Source of the DNA: Thinopyrum elongatum
Lineage: Eukaryota; Streptophyta; Magnoliopsida; Poales; Poaceae
NCBI GenBank assembly: GCA_011799875.1
Contig: CM022301.1
Coordinates: forward strand, 325,394,929-325,458,928
Length of the DNA stretch: 64,000 bases
Direction of reading: 5' to 3'
Shown here: positions 46,935 to 57,654 of the stretch, in pieces
Position numbering within the stretch: position 1 is the first letter of the stretch
Layout of the letters: each line of letters starts with the position of its first letter
Position numbers and translations under genes: made by a program
Notes under the pieces: model-generated
What the model was told of the DNA's origin: nothing
Seen by the model: only the letters and a program-made list of their open reading frames with translations
The model's database searches: none

Positions 46935-47226
46935 CGTGTCTTTGTTTGTTGTTTGGCCGGGCGGACCGTTCCGAATGGAAACCATTCCAGTGGGGGCACG
47001 CTGAGTGCACCCACTAGGTGTAGTCCCCGAGACCTGCGTTGACTGCGGGCGGTCGACGGGGGTCTTAGAGCCTGTCTTTTTTTGTTGTTTGGCCGTCACT
47101 CGGACCGGGCGGACCGTTCCGAGTGGATACCATTCCAGTGGGGGCACGCTGAGTGCACCCACTGGGTGTAGTCCCCGAGACCTACGTCGACTGCGGGCAG
47201 TCGGCGGGGGTCTTAGAGCCTGTCTT
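46935..47226. repeat. Tandem duplication of about 150 bp in the LARD-like element
   Basis: Text from a GGGCGGACCGTTCCGA start through GTCTTAGAGCCTGTCTT occurs twice in direct order (about 46958-47079 and 47105-47226), with a few substitutions. Confidence 0.8.
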
Positions 47227-48269
47227 CTGATCTGAAACTGAATTAAACAGGTGAACCCTCGGGCGCTCGGCATGGTAAATGACTTCAGCCTAGAACTGTG
47301 GCGGGTCTTCATGCATTCGGAATGGGTCTTCATGGACACGGTAAATAACCGCAATCTGGAGCTAGTCAATCTGATGGATCTTCCTGCGCTTGGCATGGTA
47401 AATAAGCTCAGCCTGGAGCTGAGTCAGTCGGGTTGATCTTCGTGCGCTTGGCACGGTAAATAAATTCAACCTGGAACTGGACCAATCAAGCGAATCTTCG
47501 TGCACTCGGCCCGACTGAATGAATTCGGCCCTGAAACTGCTGACTGCAGAAAAAGGCTGGACACTCCAGGGAGTAATCGTTCCAGTAGTACTTCTTGCAT
47601 TGACCGTTAGCCTTTGCATGAAAGGGGTATTTGTAAGAGTACATCGTATCCATAGAGGAGCTTCATTTTCACCCTTTCGCATGAAAGGGGTATTTGTCCG
47701 AGTGGACGTGCTTCCCGACTGATCGGGGTATATTGACTGCAAGGAAAAACTTGGTGGCACTCGTATGTCTCCCGGAGGAGGTAGACTAGTGGTCTGACAT
47801 GGACGTGCCATGAAACCCGAGTGACAATGCTAGTGTGTGGGCTGTCTCTCCGGAGAGAGGCCACTCATTATCCCAGGGGAACACTAACACATGCCATCTC
47901 TGAGTCCAAGTTTGTGAAACTGACGCCTTGGAGCCTAGAATAAGGGCCAAGTGTATCCGTAGAGGAGCGTCGTTTTCACCCTTTTGCAGTCCTGAAGATG
48001 ACTCCAGGTAATGATTCGGGCGATCGTCCGAGTGGACGGTGCTACCCTTATAGATCTTCGGCGGACCGAGCATGTATGGTCAGAAAAATATTCCCGATGT
48101 GATCCACAGGTTGATCAAATGGGCGTAACCCCTGAAGGCGGCATGGCCCACGGTTGTGCACAGCCCCCGAGTGATGCTCGAAAGAGGTAAGCTCGCTACA
48201 GAGTGCGGTACGAGGTTTGTTCATATAAGTAACTTAGTCGTTCCCGTGCTGGGGGTGTAGTGGTGAAGA

Positions 48270-48600
48270 CATGTCCAACCAATGGTGACGCGCGGGGCGA
48301 CCGAGGGGCGAGGATGTGTACAACCGAGTGACGACGTGCGGGGCGGCCGAGTGGTGAAGACGTGCACAACCGAGTAGCGACGCGCGGAGCGGCCGAGTGG
48401 TGAAGACGTGCCCAACCGATTGGCGACGCGCGGGGCGACCGAGTCATGATGTGTGAGGTGGCCGAATGATGAAGGCGTGCACAACTGAGTGGCAATGCGC
48501 GGGGCGGCCGAGTGGGGATGCGCGAGGTGGCCGAGTGAAGGCCTACGTGTCCAGCCAAGTGGTGATGCGCGGGGTGGTCGAGTGACAGATTGCGTGTCCA
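48270..48600. repeat. Minisatellite-like GCGCGGGGCGGCCGAGTGG array, first block
   Basis: Irregular repeats built from CGACGCGCGGGGCGGCCGAG and GTGGTGAAGACGTGCACAAC. The spacing is less regular than in the block at 49753. Confidence 0.7.
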
Positions 48601-49752
48601 GTCAAGTGGCTGAAATGGTCTTCGAAGGAGTTAGCCAGATGCTTTCGAAGCTAATGTAGCGACGAGGTCGGTGTAGTGTGGTTGCGACACAACAAGACCG
48701 GCGTGACAACTGAGTCTGAGTAGGAATGAAGATGGCGTGCAGAGCGTCTGGGTGATTATAAAACTTGTCAAAGTGACAGATCGAATGCATTTGTTGAAGT
48801 GAAGGATCTGACTGGTGATGAAGTACTCGACTACTCAGGAGAGTGTCATTCCAAATGAGATGCAGCCCCCGAGTGCGGTGTAGCCCCCGAGCGTATTACA
48901 GGCTTCGACAACGGACATGTCGGAATACGAGAAATATAGTTTTGAATGGATGATTTGCAATTCATCGAGTCGGACTCGGGTAAAGATGAGGAGAAGCTTC
49001 CGAGTGATGCTCGAAAGAGGCAAACTCGCAAAAGAGTGAAGTGTGAAGTTTAATTATAAAAGGGACTTATCTTTCTCATGCCTGACGAGGTCTATATCAT
49101 TGATACGATGAAGAGGATTCCACAGAGAGGTTGGATGTGTTTGAAGTCAACAGAGCGACAAGGTCGGTGTTGTGGTGCGCTAGGACCGGTACGGTGACCG
49201 AGTCCGAGCAGCGATGAAGTTGGCGCATAGGGCCGTCGAGTGATCGCGTAACTTGTGTAAAAAATGGCACAAGCCAACGAAATAATTTCTCGAGGAAATT
49301 TGATGTGTGCTGAAATGATTTGTGTGAATAACACCCATAGACACCCGCTGGGAGTGCAAGGGGCTTGCTGGTTAACCAGCAAGAGTCTGAAAGAGCGAAG
49401 GAACCGTTCGAACTTGTCGAAGCGACGGGTCCGACTGAACTCATTGGAATACTGGCTCAAATAAAACGGAAGTGTAGTGTTTCAACTGAGTTGCAGCCCC
49501 GGAGGACCAATGCAAAACTCGAAATGAAGAACGACACATGGTGTTCGTGAATGATGTATGCGAAAAAATGGAAGTTGGACTCGGGAGTCACATAACCAGT
49601 ACTAAGCAAGTATGTGAAAATAAGCAGCCGAGCGTAGAGGTACACTCGGTGGTGTGGCCTCCGAGTGAACGTGATGTGTGAATTATGGGATACCCGGGAA
49701 GACGGAAATAACAGAATGTAAAATGACTTAGCTGTCTGAAGGCGCGCGAGTG

Positions 49753-50480
49753 GCCGAGTGGTGATGAGGCGACCAATCGAGTGGCGACGCGCGGAGCGGC
49801 CGAGTGGTGATGAGGCGACCAACCGAGTGGCGACGCGCGGAGCGGCCGAGTGGTGATGAGGCGACCAACCGAGTGGCGACGCGCGGAGCGGCCGAGTGGT
49901 GATGAGGTGACAAACCGAGTGGCGACGCGCGGGGCGGCGAGTGGTTATGAGGTGACCAACCGATGGCGACGCGCGGGGCGGCCGAGTGGTTATGAGGTGA
50001 CCAACCGATGGCGACGCGCGGGGCGGCCGAGTGGTTATGAGGTGACCAACCGATGGCGACGCGCAGGGCGGCCGAGTGAAGTAGACTGTCCCGCGGAATG
50101 ACGATGCGCGGGGCGTCCGAGTGAAGTAGACACCTCCCGCGGCGTGGCGACGCGCGGGGCATCTGAGTGATGCAGACGCGTTCAGCGGAGCGACGATGCG
50201 CGGGGCGTCCGAGTCTGGCAAGTTGATGAAGATGTGCCCAACTGAGCGGCGACGCGCATTGCGGCCGAGCAGGCAAGTTGATGAAGACGTGCCCAACTGA
50301 GCGGCGACGCGCGGGGCAGCTGAGTGGGCAAGTTGATGAAGACGTGCCCAACTGAGCGGCGACGCGCGGGGCAGCTGAGTGAAGTAGACGCGTCATGCAG
50401 AGTGGCGACGCGCGGGGTGTCCGGATGAAGTAGACGCGTCCCATGGAGTGACGACGCACAGGGCGTCCGGGTGATGGGTA
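49753..50480. repeat. 46-bp minisatellite array, second block
   Basis: The first units (from 49753, 49799 and 49845) are 46 bp long, built as GCCGAGTGGTGATGAGGCGA, then CCAACCGAGTGGCGACGCGC, then GGAGCG. Later units drift in length and turn into GAAGTAGACGCGTC and GATGAAGACGTGCCCAACTG variants. Long minus-strand reading frames across it are repeat artefacts. Confidence 0.85.
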
Positions 50481-52390
50481 GCCGAATGTCCTTGATCTTT
50501 TCTTCCGAGTGGTTGTGGATGACGTTTCCTTTGGTTTCATCTCTGTCGAGTGCCGAGGAGGGAGAGCGGAGCTACTCGGCGCTATGGCCAGGAGTCACTC
50601 GGTACCCGTGGTGCATCGCCGAGTGCCTCCACCGCGGAGGCTGCCGCAGGGCGGCAGACACAGGAGGGAGGAGCGGCCGTGCGCGAGGGTGTGGTCTACC
50701 CCGGTGCCTGCGCTGCGCCTTCATAGCAGAGGTCATTGTCGAGAGGCCGACCGGATGAAGGAGCCGCTGTGCGCGGGGCCATGGCCGGCCTCTGGCGGCC
50801 GCGCCACGTCGGGGAGCCGGACCGCCATTCCAAGTGACAGGGAAGACCGAGGCCGTCTCGGTGGACGTTGCTGCCGAGTAGTTGATGCTGGAGGTATTAG
50901 CCGCCGAGTAGTTGATGCCGGAGGGAGTTGGGTCTTGCTGACGCGGATCACGCCTTGCAGTCGACCCCGGTGGACGGAGCAGCACTGTCGGCTACTACAC
51001 TTCATTGCTCGGGGGAGCCGGGACGTAGGCTAGTTTGAGGGACACCGCGTCGTCCAAGCCACGGCCGAGCGGTCTGCCAGCCCACGACCGAGTGTTGCGG
51101 CAGCAGCAGCCTGGCCGGGCCTGTGAGCCGGCGCGTGCGGACACCGCGTCGGGAGGAGCTGTATGTGGGGGTTTGTCGATGACGTTGCAGATGAGGCCGG
51201 AGACTACGACAAGCCGGATGGCGCCGGTGGCCGTGCGTGGAGATTCGACGACGGCCTCGCAGACGAAGCCAGAGTGACCTACATGTTAATTGTCCAGAGT
51301 GCAGAAATCATCTCCGGGCTGGCTGGCCGAGTGAACCACAGCTGGGCTGCAATCCGGTCGCCACGCCATCAGCCGAGTGGAATAAATGGTGAGTCAGTCG
51401 GGCGACGTTGTTCGTCTCAGTGCCTGCAAGTTAGCAAGTACCCGTACGAATATTTTTTGTTGTACCAGCAGTTCCCTGCAAGTTAGCAAGTATAGCCAGC
51501 ACAATCACCAAGTTAACGGCATGCATGCATGCACTAATTAACCAGTGCTGAAGCAACGCATTTATGGCTGCAATAATTAGGTAACTGACGTTGTAAATCC
51601 TCACCAATTGGCCGCTTAATGAGGCGATTATACCTTGACGAAGCGGAACCAGCGGGGTTGCCTATTGGTGGGATTCGTCCTTCCGTTTCTTCTTTCCTGC
51701 ATGCAGTTAATTGATCATGGAAGTGGCTATGTGATGCATGCACTTACCAGGGAATTTACGAGGCATTGACTCCTTCGATCCCGAACAGGCATCGGTTGCG
51801 GGTTGTGGGCCGAGACTGTTTTGTAGGTTGCCGCCGCAGCGCGCCTCCGCCACCGAGACCGTCACTGGCGACCGGCGCCGGAGGACGGAGCGCTGCACGC
51901 CTGCACCATGTCAGGCATGTGCCTTCACCGCGGAGGCCGAGAACACGAGGTGGAGTCGACGACGAGGTGAACGGCGTCGACGGCCGTGCATGGGGGCTCA
52001 ATGACAAGGTTGGAGACGATGATGAAGCGGACGACGCCAGCAGCCGTGCGTGACGACGACGAGGCGGACGGCGCCGGTGGCCACGCGCGTGGGCTCAACG
52101 ACGAGATCGCAGACGAGGCGCAGTCGGCCGAGGTCGGAGACGACGATGACGCGGACAGCACCGGTGGCCGCGCGCGCACTCGGCTGTACCGAGGCTTGGA
52201 GACGACGACCGCACGCGCACACGGCCGTACGCCGGTGACCGTATGCAGAGGTGCAGCCGGCTTCCTGCTCTCACGCCGATTCAGGTGGTTAGTTCACGCG
52301 GACGGGAGGCTAGCAAATTAGCGGCAATCGATCTGCTGCCGGTGGTTGAAGAAATAGCCATCTGCATCATGGCTCGATAGACGCCAGGCC
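50480..52390 (-). other. GC-rich 5' internal region of the LARD-like element
   Basis: About 1.9 kb next to the primer site, with many short GC-driven ORFs on both strands and repeated GCCGGTGGCCGCGCG-like phrases. No retroviral domain is readable. A captured host-gene fragment is possible, but I could not identify one. Confidence 0.45.
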
Positions 52391-52407
52391 CCAAGGTGGG
52401 TGCCAAC
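52391..52407 (-). other. Primer binding site-like sequence of the LARD-like element
   Basis: The minus-strand text TTGGCACCCACCTTGGGGC begins one base after the LTR end. It starts TGG as a tRNA 3' end requires, but I could not assign the tRNA. Confidence 0.5.
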
Positions 52408-53118
52408 TGTCGTGGGAACGATTCTGACAGTAAGAGAGGGGTAGGATAAAGGAGCATGATCTATCGAGATGCATATGGGTGACACAGCGATTTTAACGAG
52501 TTCGGGCCTCTCACGGTGGAGATAACGACCCTACGTCTCGTGCTCCGGAGAGGCTTTGTTTTATCTGAATATGTATCCAGAGATTACAATGTATATGAGA
52601 GAGAGAAGAACGGATCCCCATGCCTGAGCTAAGTCCGGAGACTAGAGAGTGGGAGAGAGGTAGAAGAAAGAACCCGAGGAGAAGCCTCGGCCCCCTAGTC
52701 TAGTGGTGGGGGTGGCTTATATAGAGTGCGCCACTCCCTCACCTCCTATGTTACAATTTGAGGCATTAATGCCATAATGCCAGCCCACTATGAAGCCTCC
52801 ACTATGAGAATGATGCTTTGACTGCCTCGCTGCCTGCTGGTCTTCGCATATCCGAGTGAGTCATACGGCCGAGTGGTCGACTGTATTTCGAGTGGACGGT
52901 ACGATGATATGTCCGAGTGGAATCAGGTACTCCGAGTGGAATGAGTTCGTCGAGTGGAGTGCCGTGCTCCGAGTGGTTGTTGCTGTCCGAGTGACTTTCA
53001 AGTTGCGGTACATCTAGACGGCAATCTGGCCCAGGGGCCCAGTACAAAGTGTACAGTGTCCGTGGGTAGGGTCTTTAGGTCAGGCCTGTTACCCTACCCC
53101 CAATACATGTCCTCGTCA
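52408..53118 (-). repeat. 5' LTR (right) of the LARD-like element
   Basis: 711 bp, near-identical to the left LTR. The minus-strand CTATATAAG box at about 52716-52724 is the likely promoter, followed on that strand by a leader toward the primer site. Confidence 0.92.
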
Positions 53119-53706
53119 CTAAACTCGGAGGTGCCGTACGTTCGGTACTTGATCGGTTGGATCGTGAAGACGTTCGACTACATCAACCGCGTTAACCTAA
53201 TGCTTCCGCTTTTGGTCTACGAGGGTACGTGGACACACTCTCCCCCTCTTGTTGCTATGCATCTCCTAGATAGATCTTGCGTGAGCGTAGGAATTTTTTT
53301 GAAATTGCATGCTACGTTTCCCTTCACCTATATACCAGAAGATGGGCACCGGAGGTGGGCCGGGCTGAGCACAACCCACCAGGGCACGCCTGGGGGGCCT
53401 GGCGCACCCTGGTGTCTTGTGCTCACCAGGTGGCCCCCCTCCGGTAGTTATTTGTTCCAGTATTTTTTATATATTCCAAAATAATTCTCCGTAAATTTTC
53501 AGCTCATTTGGAGATGTGCAGAATAGGTAACTCTGATGTAGCTTTTTCAGGCCCCGAATTCCAGCTGCCGGCATTCTCCCTCTTTGTGTAAACCTTGCAT
53601 ATTATGAGGGAAAAGGCATTAGAATTACTCCATAAAGCATTATTATGCATAAAAACATTATAAACAACAGTAGGAAAATATGATGCAAAATGGACGTATC
53701 AATTAC

Positions 53707-54383
53707 CAGCTCTAAATTACGTGGCAAGGCTAAACTAAGGGGATTTTTTTGGTCCGTGCCATTACCGAACTTGATATTCGGATCACCCTCCCCCCTCAAA
53801 CTTTCCTGTTTTAGTTTGCGCCACTAGCATCTGCGAAGAAATTATGTGTATGTCCTTACGCGTCGTCTTCGCCAATTGCTTTCCTGGTTGCCATTTACTT
53901 TGCTCTATTTCCTTCCATATGGGACCACTATTTCGTCATGTTAACCGTAATGTTGAGGAGGCCATAATTTCCATTTTGCCACTCTGATTTGGGCCCACCA
54001 ATACTGATGAGGAGACTCTTTGACCGATGTCTAATGCGGGGCCCACCCTTGAGCCAATAATTTCCATTTTGCCACTTTGATGCGAGTATTCAACCATTTG
54101 TGGGTCTACCTGCAACGCTCGAGAGTGACACATTCCTAATGTTTGGCCAGGGTAGTCAATGTTGACATGTAAATAATTTTTTGGTAGTAGAGCCCCTTTC
54201 TTCCCGTCATTTCTAGTCATGTTATCCCCCTGTTCTTCCGCCATCACCATCTCCGGGTCACTGCTGCCAAGCTCTAGTGCCACCAACGCCACCACCACGG
54301 CCTCCATCGGCCCCGTTCGTGACTGCGGCAATGAACGGCAACCTCTGTAGCCCCGTGAAAGAGTCGTTTCTCCAATGGGGAGG
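53707..54383. other. Short unassigned stretch between two gypsy LTRs
   Basis: About 0.7 kb. A minus-strand ORF (54424 to 53936) has no recognisable motif. A phrase CCATAATTTCCATTTTGCCACT occurs twice (about 53962 and 54055) with the second copy slightly changed. It is possibly a remnant of an older transposon. Confidence 0.4.
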
Positions 54384-55932
54384 TGATACGTCTCCAACAT
54401 ATCTACAATTTTTGATTGTTTCATGTAACCTTATTATCAAACTTGTATGCTTTATAAGCAATTTTATATCATTTTTGGGAACTAACCTATTAACCTAGTG
54501 CCCAGTGCCAATTCCTGTTTTTGCCTATTTTATTGTTTCGCAGAAAAAAGTACCAAACGAAGTCCAAACGGGATACAACTTTACGGTAATTTTTTTTGGA
54601 CCAGAAGAGACCCTGGAAGCTTCGGGAGGAGGCTAGGAGACATACGAGTGGGCCACAAGCTCATACGGCACCCTCCCGGGGGGTGCCACCTGAGCTTGTG
54701 GACCCTTCGTAGCTCCGTTTGACCTAACTCCACTTTCATAAATTCCCTAAAATCCCAAAACCACCAGAGCGAGACTGGAAACAATTATTCTGCCGCCGCA
54801 AGTTTCTGTTCTTCCGCGATCCCATTTGGAGGTCTTCGCCGGTACTCTGTCGGAGGGGGAATCGATCACAGTGGGCTTCTACATCAACCTTGCCGCACCT
54901 TCGATGATGTGTGAGTAGTTCCCCACAGACCTACGGATCCATTGTGATTAGCTAGATGGCTTTCTCTCTCTCTCTTTGATCTTTAATACAATGTTCTCCT
55001 CGGAGTTCTATTCGATGTAATCTTCTTTTGCGGTGTGTTTGTTGGGATCCGATGAATTGTGGTTTATGATCAGATTATTCATTGAAACTAATTGAGTCTT
55101 TTATGAACTTTATTATATGTGATTGTTATAGCTATGTAATGTTCTCCGATCTATGAGTTTTCTTTGGCCAAGTTGATGATTAGATCTTCAGTGGAAGTGG
55201 TGCATAGTAGTAGGTTCAATTTTACGGTGTCCTCACCTAGTGACAGAAGGGGCAGCGACTAGCGAGATGCGTACTTGTATTGTTGCTACTAAGGGGAAAA
55301 TGATGGGGTTCAATCATATTGCTTGGTTTTATTCTGTCTACATTATGTCATCATACTGCTTCATGCATTACTCTATTTGTTATGAACTTAATACCTAGAG
55401 AGGCAAGCATAGAAGCGCTCTCGAAGTGGAGTAATAGTAGTAGGCGTTAGTAAGTTTAACAGATTACTTGTCACGAACGTAATGCCTGTGTATTGATCAT
55501 GCCATGAATAATGTCATAACTATGCGCTTTTCTATCAATTGCCCAACATTAATTTGTCTACCCACCGTATGCTATGTTCTTGAGAGAGATGCCTCTAGTG
55601 AAAAATATGCCCCCGGATCTATTCACCATATTTAGTAAAACCCCAAAAAGCCCGCTGTAATTTACTTTCTTTTATTTTCTTTTGCAATTTATATATCTAT
55701 CACCATCAGAATTAATCCTTGCAATTAACGAGTACAAGGGGATTGACAACCATCTTGCCCATGTTGGGTGCAAGTATTTTGTTTGTGTGTGTAGCTACTA
55801 TCGACCTTTGTCTGTGTGAATCTCCTATTGGTTCGATATACCTTGGTTCTCTACTGAGGGAAATACTATCCACTACTATATTGCTCCTTCCTTCCTCTTC
55901 GAGGAAAAACCCAACGCATTTCACAAGTAGCA
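54384..55932 (+). repeat. 5' LTR of the third gypsy-type element (1549 bp)
   Basis: TGATACGTCTCC ... CAAGTAGCA. It contains a hairpin (54653-54701) with arms CCACAAGCTC and GAGCTTGTGG plus an inner GGCACCCTCC/GGGGGTGCC stem, at the same LTR position as the unrelated-sequence hairpins of the other LTRs. Confidence 0.88.
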
Positions 55933-55943
55933 AAAAGAAATTC

Positions 55944-55960
55944 TGGCGCCGTTGCCTGGG
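55944..55960 (+). other. Primer binding site, tRNA-Asp type
   Basis: TGGCGCCGTTGCCTGGG lies 12 bases after the LTR end, close to the 3' complement of plant tRNA-Asp. Confidence 0.82.
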
Positions 55961-56110
55961 AGATTTCATCAAACAAAGCAAGGTCCCTTCACACACATTA
56001 TCATTTACTTGTTCTACTTTTTATTTGCCTTTATTTGCTTTTATTAGTCTCGTTAAAAAATCAAAAATACAAAAAAAGAATTGTTTGCTCTTTTGCTTGA
56101 AGTTGCTATC

Positions 56111-56981
56111 ATGTCTGAGTTTGTTATTGCTAAAAATGCTAGCAAATTTTATGAGGAGGAATCTAAATTGCCTGATCCTACTAATGAACGTATAAAAAAG
56201 ATCCTCCCATAACTTTGGACACTAAAACTTTTCTTACTTGGAGTGGGAATATTATCGGAAAGAGTGTTATTCAAGAATGTTTTACATGCACGGGGGATTT
56301 GGTATCTAATGACATACCTATTTTTAAAAGAACAAATAGTTATGTCCATGCATTTCTGCACTTATTATTAAGCTTGAAAGAAGATTCATGTGTACCCATC
56401 CCACTTTACAAAGATTGTTTTTTGAGGTACCTACCATAAATGATCCTAGAGCTAAAAAGATCGGCACAATCGTCCTCGTGAATGAATTTGATTACATAGT
56501 TCATGAAGCTAGAGAAATCTTTGATTACTTTGACATGAATTATGAGTTCCCTTTGATAGACGAAATTCTCTATGATCAAGACTTTATGCGAAGATATATG
56601 TCACAGGATTTCCATGCCTTCGAAGCAAATGCTAAAAAGAAAGTTCCAAACCTATCCTTAATCCAACACTTATTTAATAGCACCAATCATCAATATGCTT
56701 GGATTGTTAAAGGAAATCAACAAGGGTTTGATGAGGATTGTTTTGAAAATGTTAGTATCCTCATGGAAGATGAATTCACAGTTACGTATGAAAGGTCCCT
56801 TGATGATCATATCCCTCAAGAGTTTGATCCTAATGATATAGAGGTTACCAAAGATAGTCCATTCCATTATCTAAGTTCCCCTAATAGGAAGTCTATTACT
56901 GAAAAAATAGAATTATTGAGAAGTGCTTATGATAATATTATTTATAAGGGGATGATGGAATCCAAAGATGACAACACTTGA
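56111..56981 (+). pseudogene. Decayed single ORF of the third gypsy-type element (unknown product)
   Basis: The ATG at 56111 (MSEFVIAKNASKFYEEE) is read for 33 codons to a stop at 56210. The homologous reading then moves through a second frame (about 56215-56439) and a third (about 56430-56981) that ends ESKDDNT. The end resembles the text near 12440-12470 in the second gypsy element, so the two are relatives. I see no zinc knuckle, DSG/DTG protease or RT motif. It may be a capsid-like protein or an element-specific factor. At least two frameshifts. Confidence 0.6.
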
Positions 56982-57339
56982 AACTATCACTACAAAAAAA
57001 AGACACATCCGTGACATTTCGGCCCGAATGATTTTTTTTTTGTCATGGTTATGACACTTCTATGACGATAATTGTGACAAAAACACGTATCATCATAGAT
57101 GTGGTGGGATCCTACTTCTATGACTAAAAATCATGACAGAAAATGGGCCTTTCATCCTGGTGGGTCGGGGACGCACCTGCATGACATTTTTGGGCCGTCC
57201 ATGACATAAAAAATCATGGTAGAAGTTAGGGCGAGGAAATTTTCGCGGAGTTCCCGGTTATGGTGGGTGGTCGGGCCGAGCGATGCGGTGTGGTTTGCGC
57301 GTTTCTCTCTCTCGTATGCGCACGTGGTACAGGTCGTGT

Positions 57340-57530
57340 TCTCTATAACTGAACCCGAGCGAGAGGCGTTTGCTTACTGAACCCGAGTGATCGATCGATC
57401 CCACTACATATTGAAGCCGATCGATCCCTTCGCTACCAACTGAACCCGAGCGGTTCCTTCTCTGGTGCTGCTAACTGAACCCGAGCGATCGATCGCTGCT
57501 ACTGCTTATACTGAAGCCGATCGAGCCCCC
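57340..57530. repeat. Subterminal repeats ACTGAACCCGAGCGATCGATC in the CACTA-like element
   Basis: Five to six degenerate copies of CTGAA(C/G)CCGA(G/T)CGATCGATC-type units. Subterminal repeats are where CACTA transposase binds in known elements (family knowledge). Confidence 0.7.
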
Positions 57531-57654
57531 GTATGAGATGTAGACATCCGGTGTGTTGGGTTTGCCTCTCGATGGACAGTGCCCGTTGCTGCCGCGCGCG
57601 CGATACATTAGGACGAGTTGAGACGTGGTGAGTCGACCTAGCCAGTTGGTTGGC

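Larger units (their letters stand above)
45945..53118 (-). mobile_element. Non-autonomous LTR retrotransposon (LARD-like), 7.2 kb, youngest of the nest
   Basis: Two near-identical LTRs (45945-46656 and 52408-53118, roughly ten differences by eye) flank 5.75 kb without recognisable gag, protease, RT or integrase. The target duplication is CTGAA / CTAAA (45940-45944 and 53119-53123). Minus orientation is supported by a CTATATAAG box in the LTR, a primer-site-like TGGCACCCACCTTGGGGC next to the right LTR, and a G-rich tract (CGGGGGCTAA) next to the left LTR. The interior is dominated by CCGAGTGG-rich repeats. It must have used proteins from another element. Confidence 0.88.
44393..53326 (+). mobile_element. 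Angela/BARE-like copia solo LTR, split by a nested insertion
   Basis: Segments 44393-45944 and 53124-53326 join into one LTR of about 1.75 kb (TGAAGGAAATATGCCC ... ACGTTTCCCTTCA). It is the same family as the minus-strand LTR 58763-60536. It is flanked by a perfect target duplication, CCTAT (44388-44392 and 53327-53331), at the TATA region of the host gypsy LTR. No internal region is present, hence a solo LTR. Confidence 0.95.
43239..53701 (-). mobile_element. Gypsy solo LTR (Athila-like family), split by a nested insertion
   Basis: Segments 43239-44392 and 53332-53701 together form one complete LTR of the same family as 9647-11164, on the minus strand (TGATGACCCACAAG ... GGACGTATCA). A perfect 5-bp target duplication, ATTAC, flanks it (43234-43238 and 53702-53706). 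No internal region is present, so it is a solo LTR left by LTR-LTR recombination. The break holds a copia LTR. Confidence 0.95.
54384..56987 (+). mobile_element. Gypsy-type LTR element, 5' part (LTR, primer site, single ORF), interrupted
   Basis: The 5' LTR (54384-55932), primer site (55944-55960) and a decayed ORF (56111-56981) are followed at 56988 by a CACTA-like terminus. The LTR start TGATACGTCTCC and layout relate it to the element at 11165-16686. The remainder lies beyond the window, past the CACTA and copia insertions. Confidence 0.83.

Noticed and set aside
49753..50100. Regular repeat array resembling a CRISPR at first sight
   Set aside because: Units are directly adjacent 46-mers without unique spacers, in a plant retroelement. 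It is a minisatellite.
49457..50540. Two long overlapping minus-strand reading frames in the LARD-like element
   Set aside because: They run through the 46-bp GC-rich minisatellite, read as reiterated peptide units, and have no domain. Open frames are expected from a repeat without stops.
53936..54424. 162-codon minus-strand ORF between two gypsy LTRs
   Set aside because: Its N-terminus lies inside the LTR that starts at 54384 and its content includes a repeated phrase. No recognisable domain.
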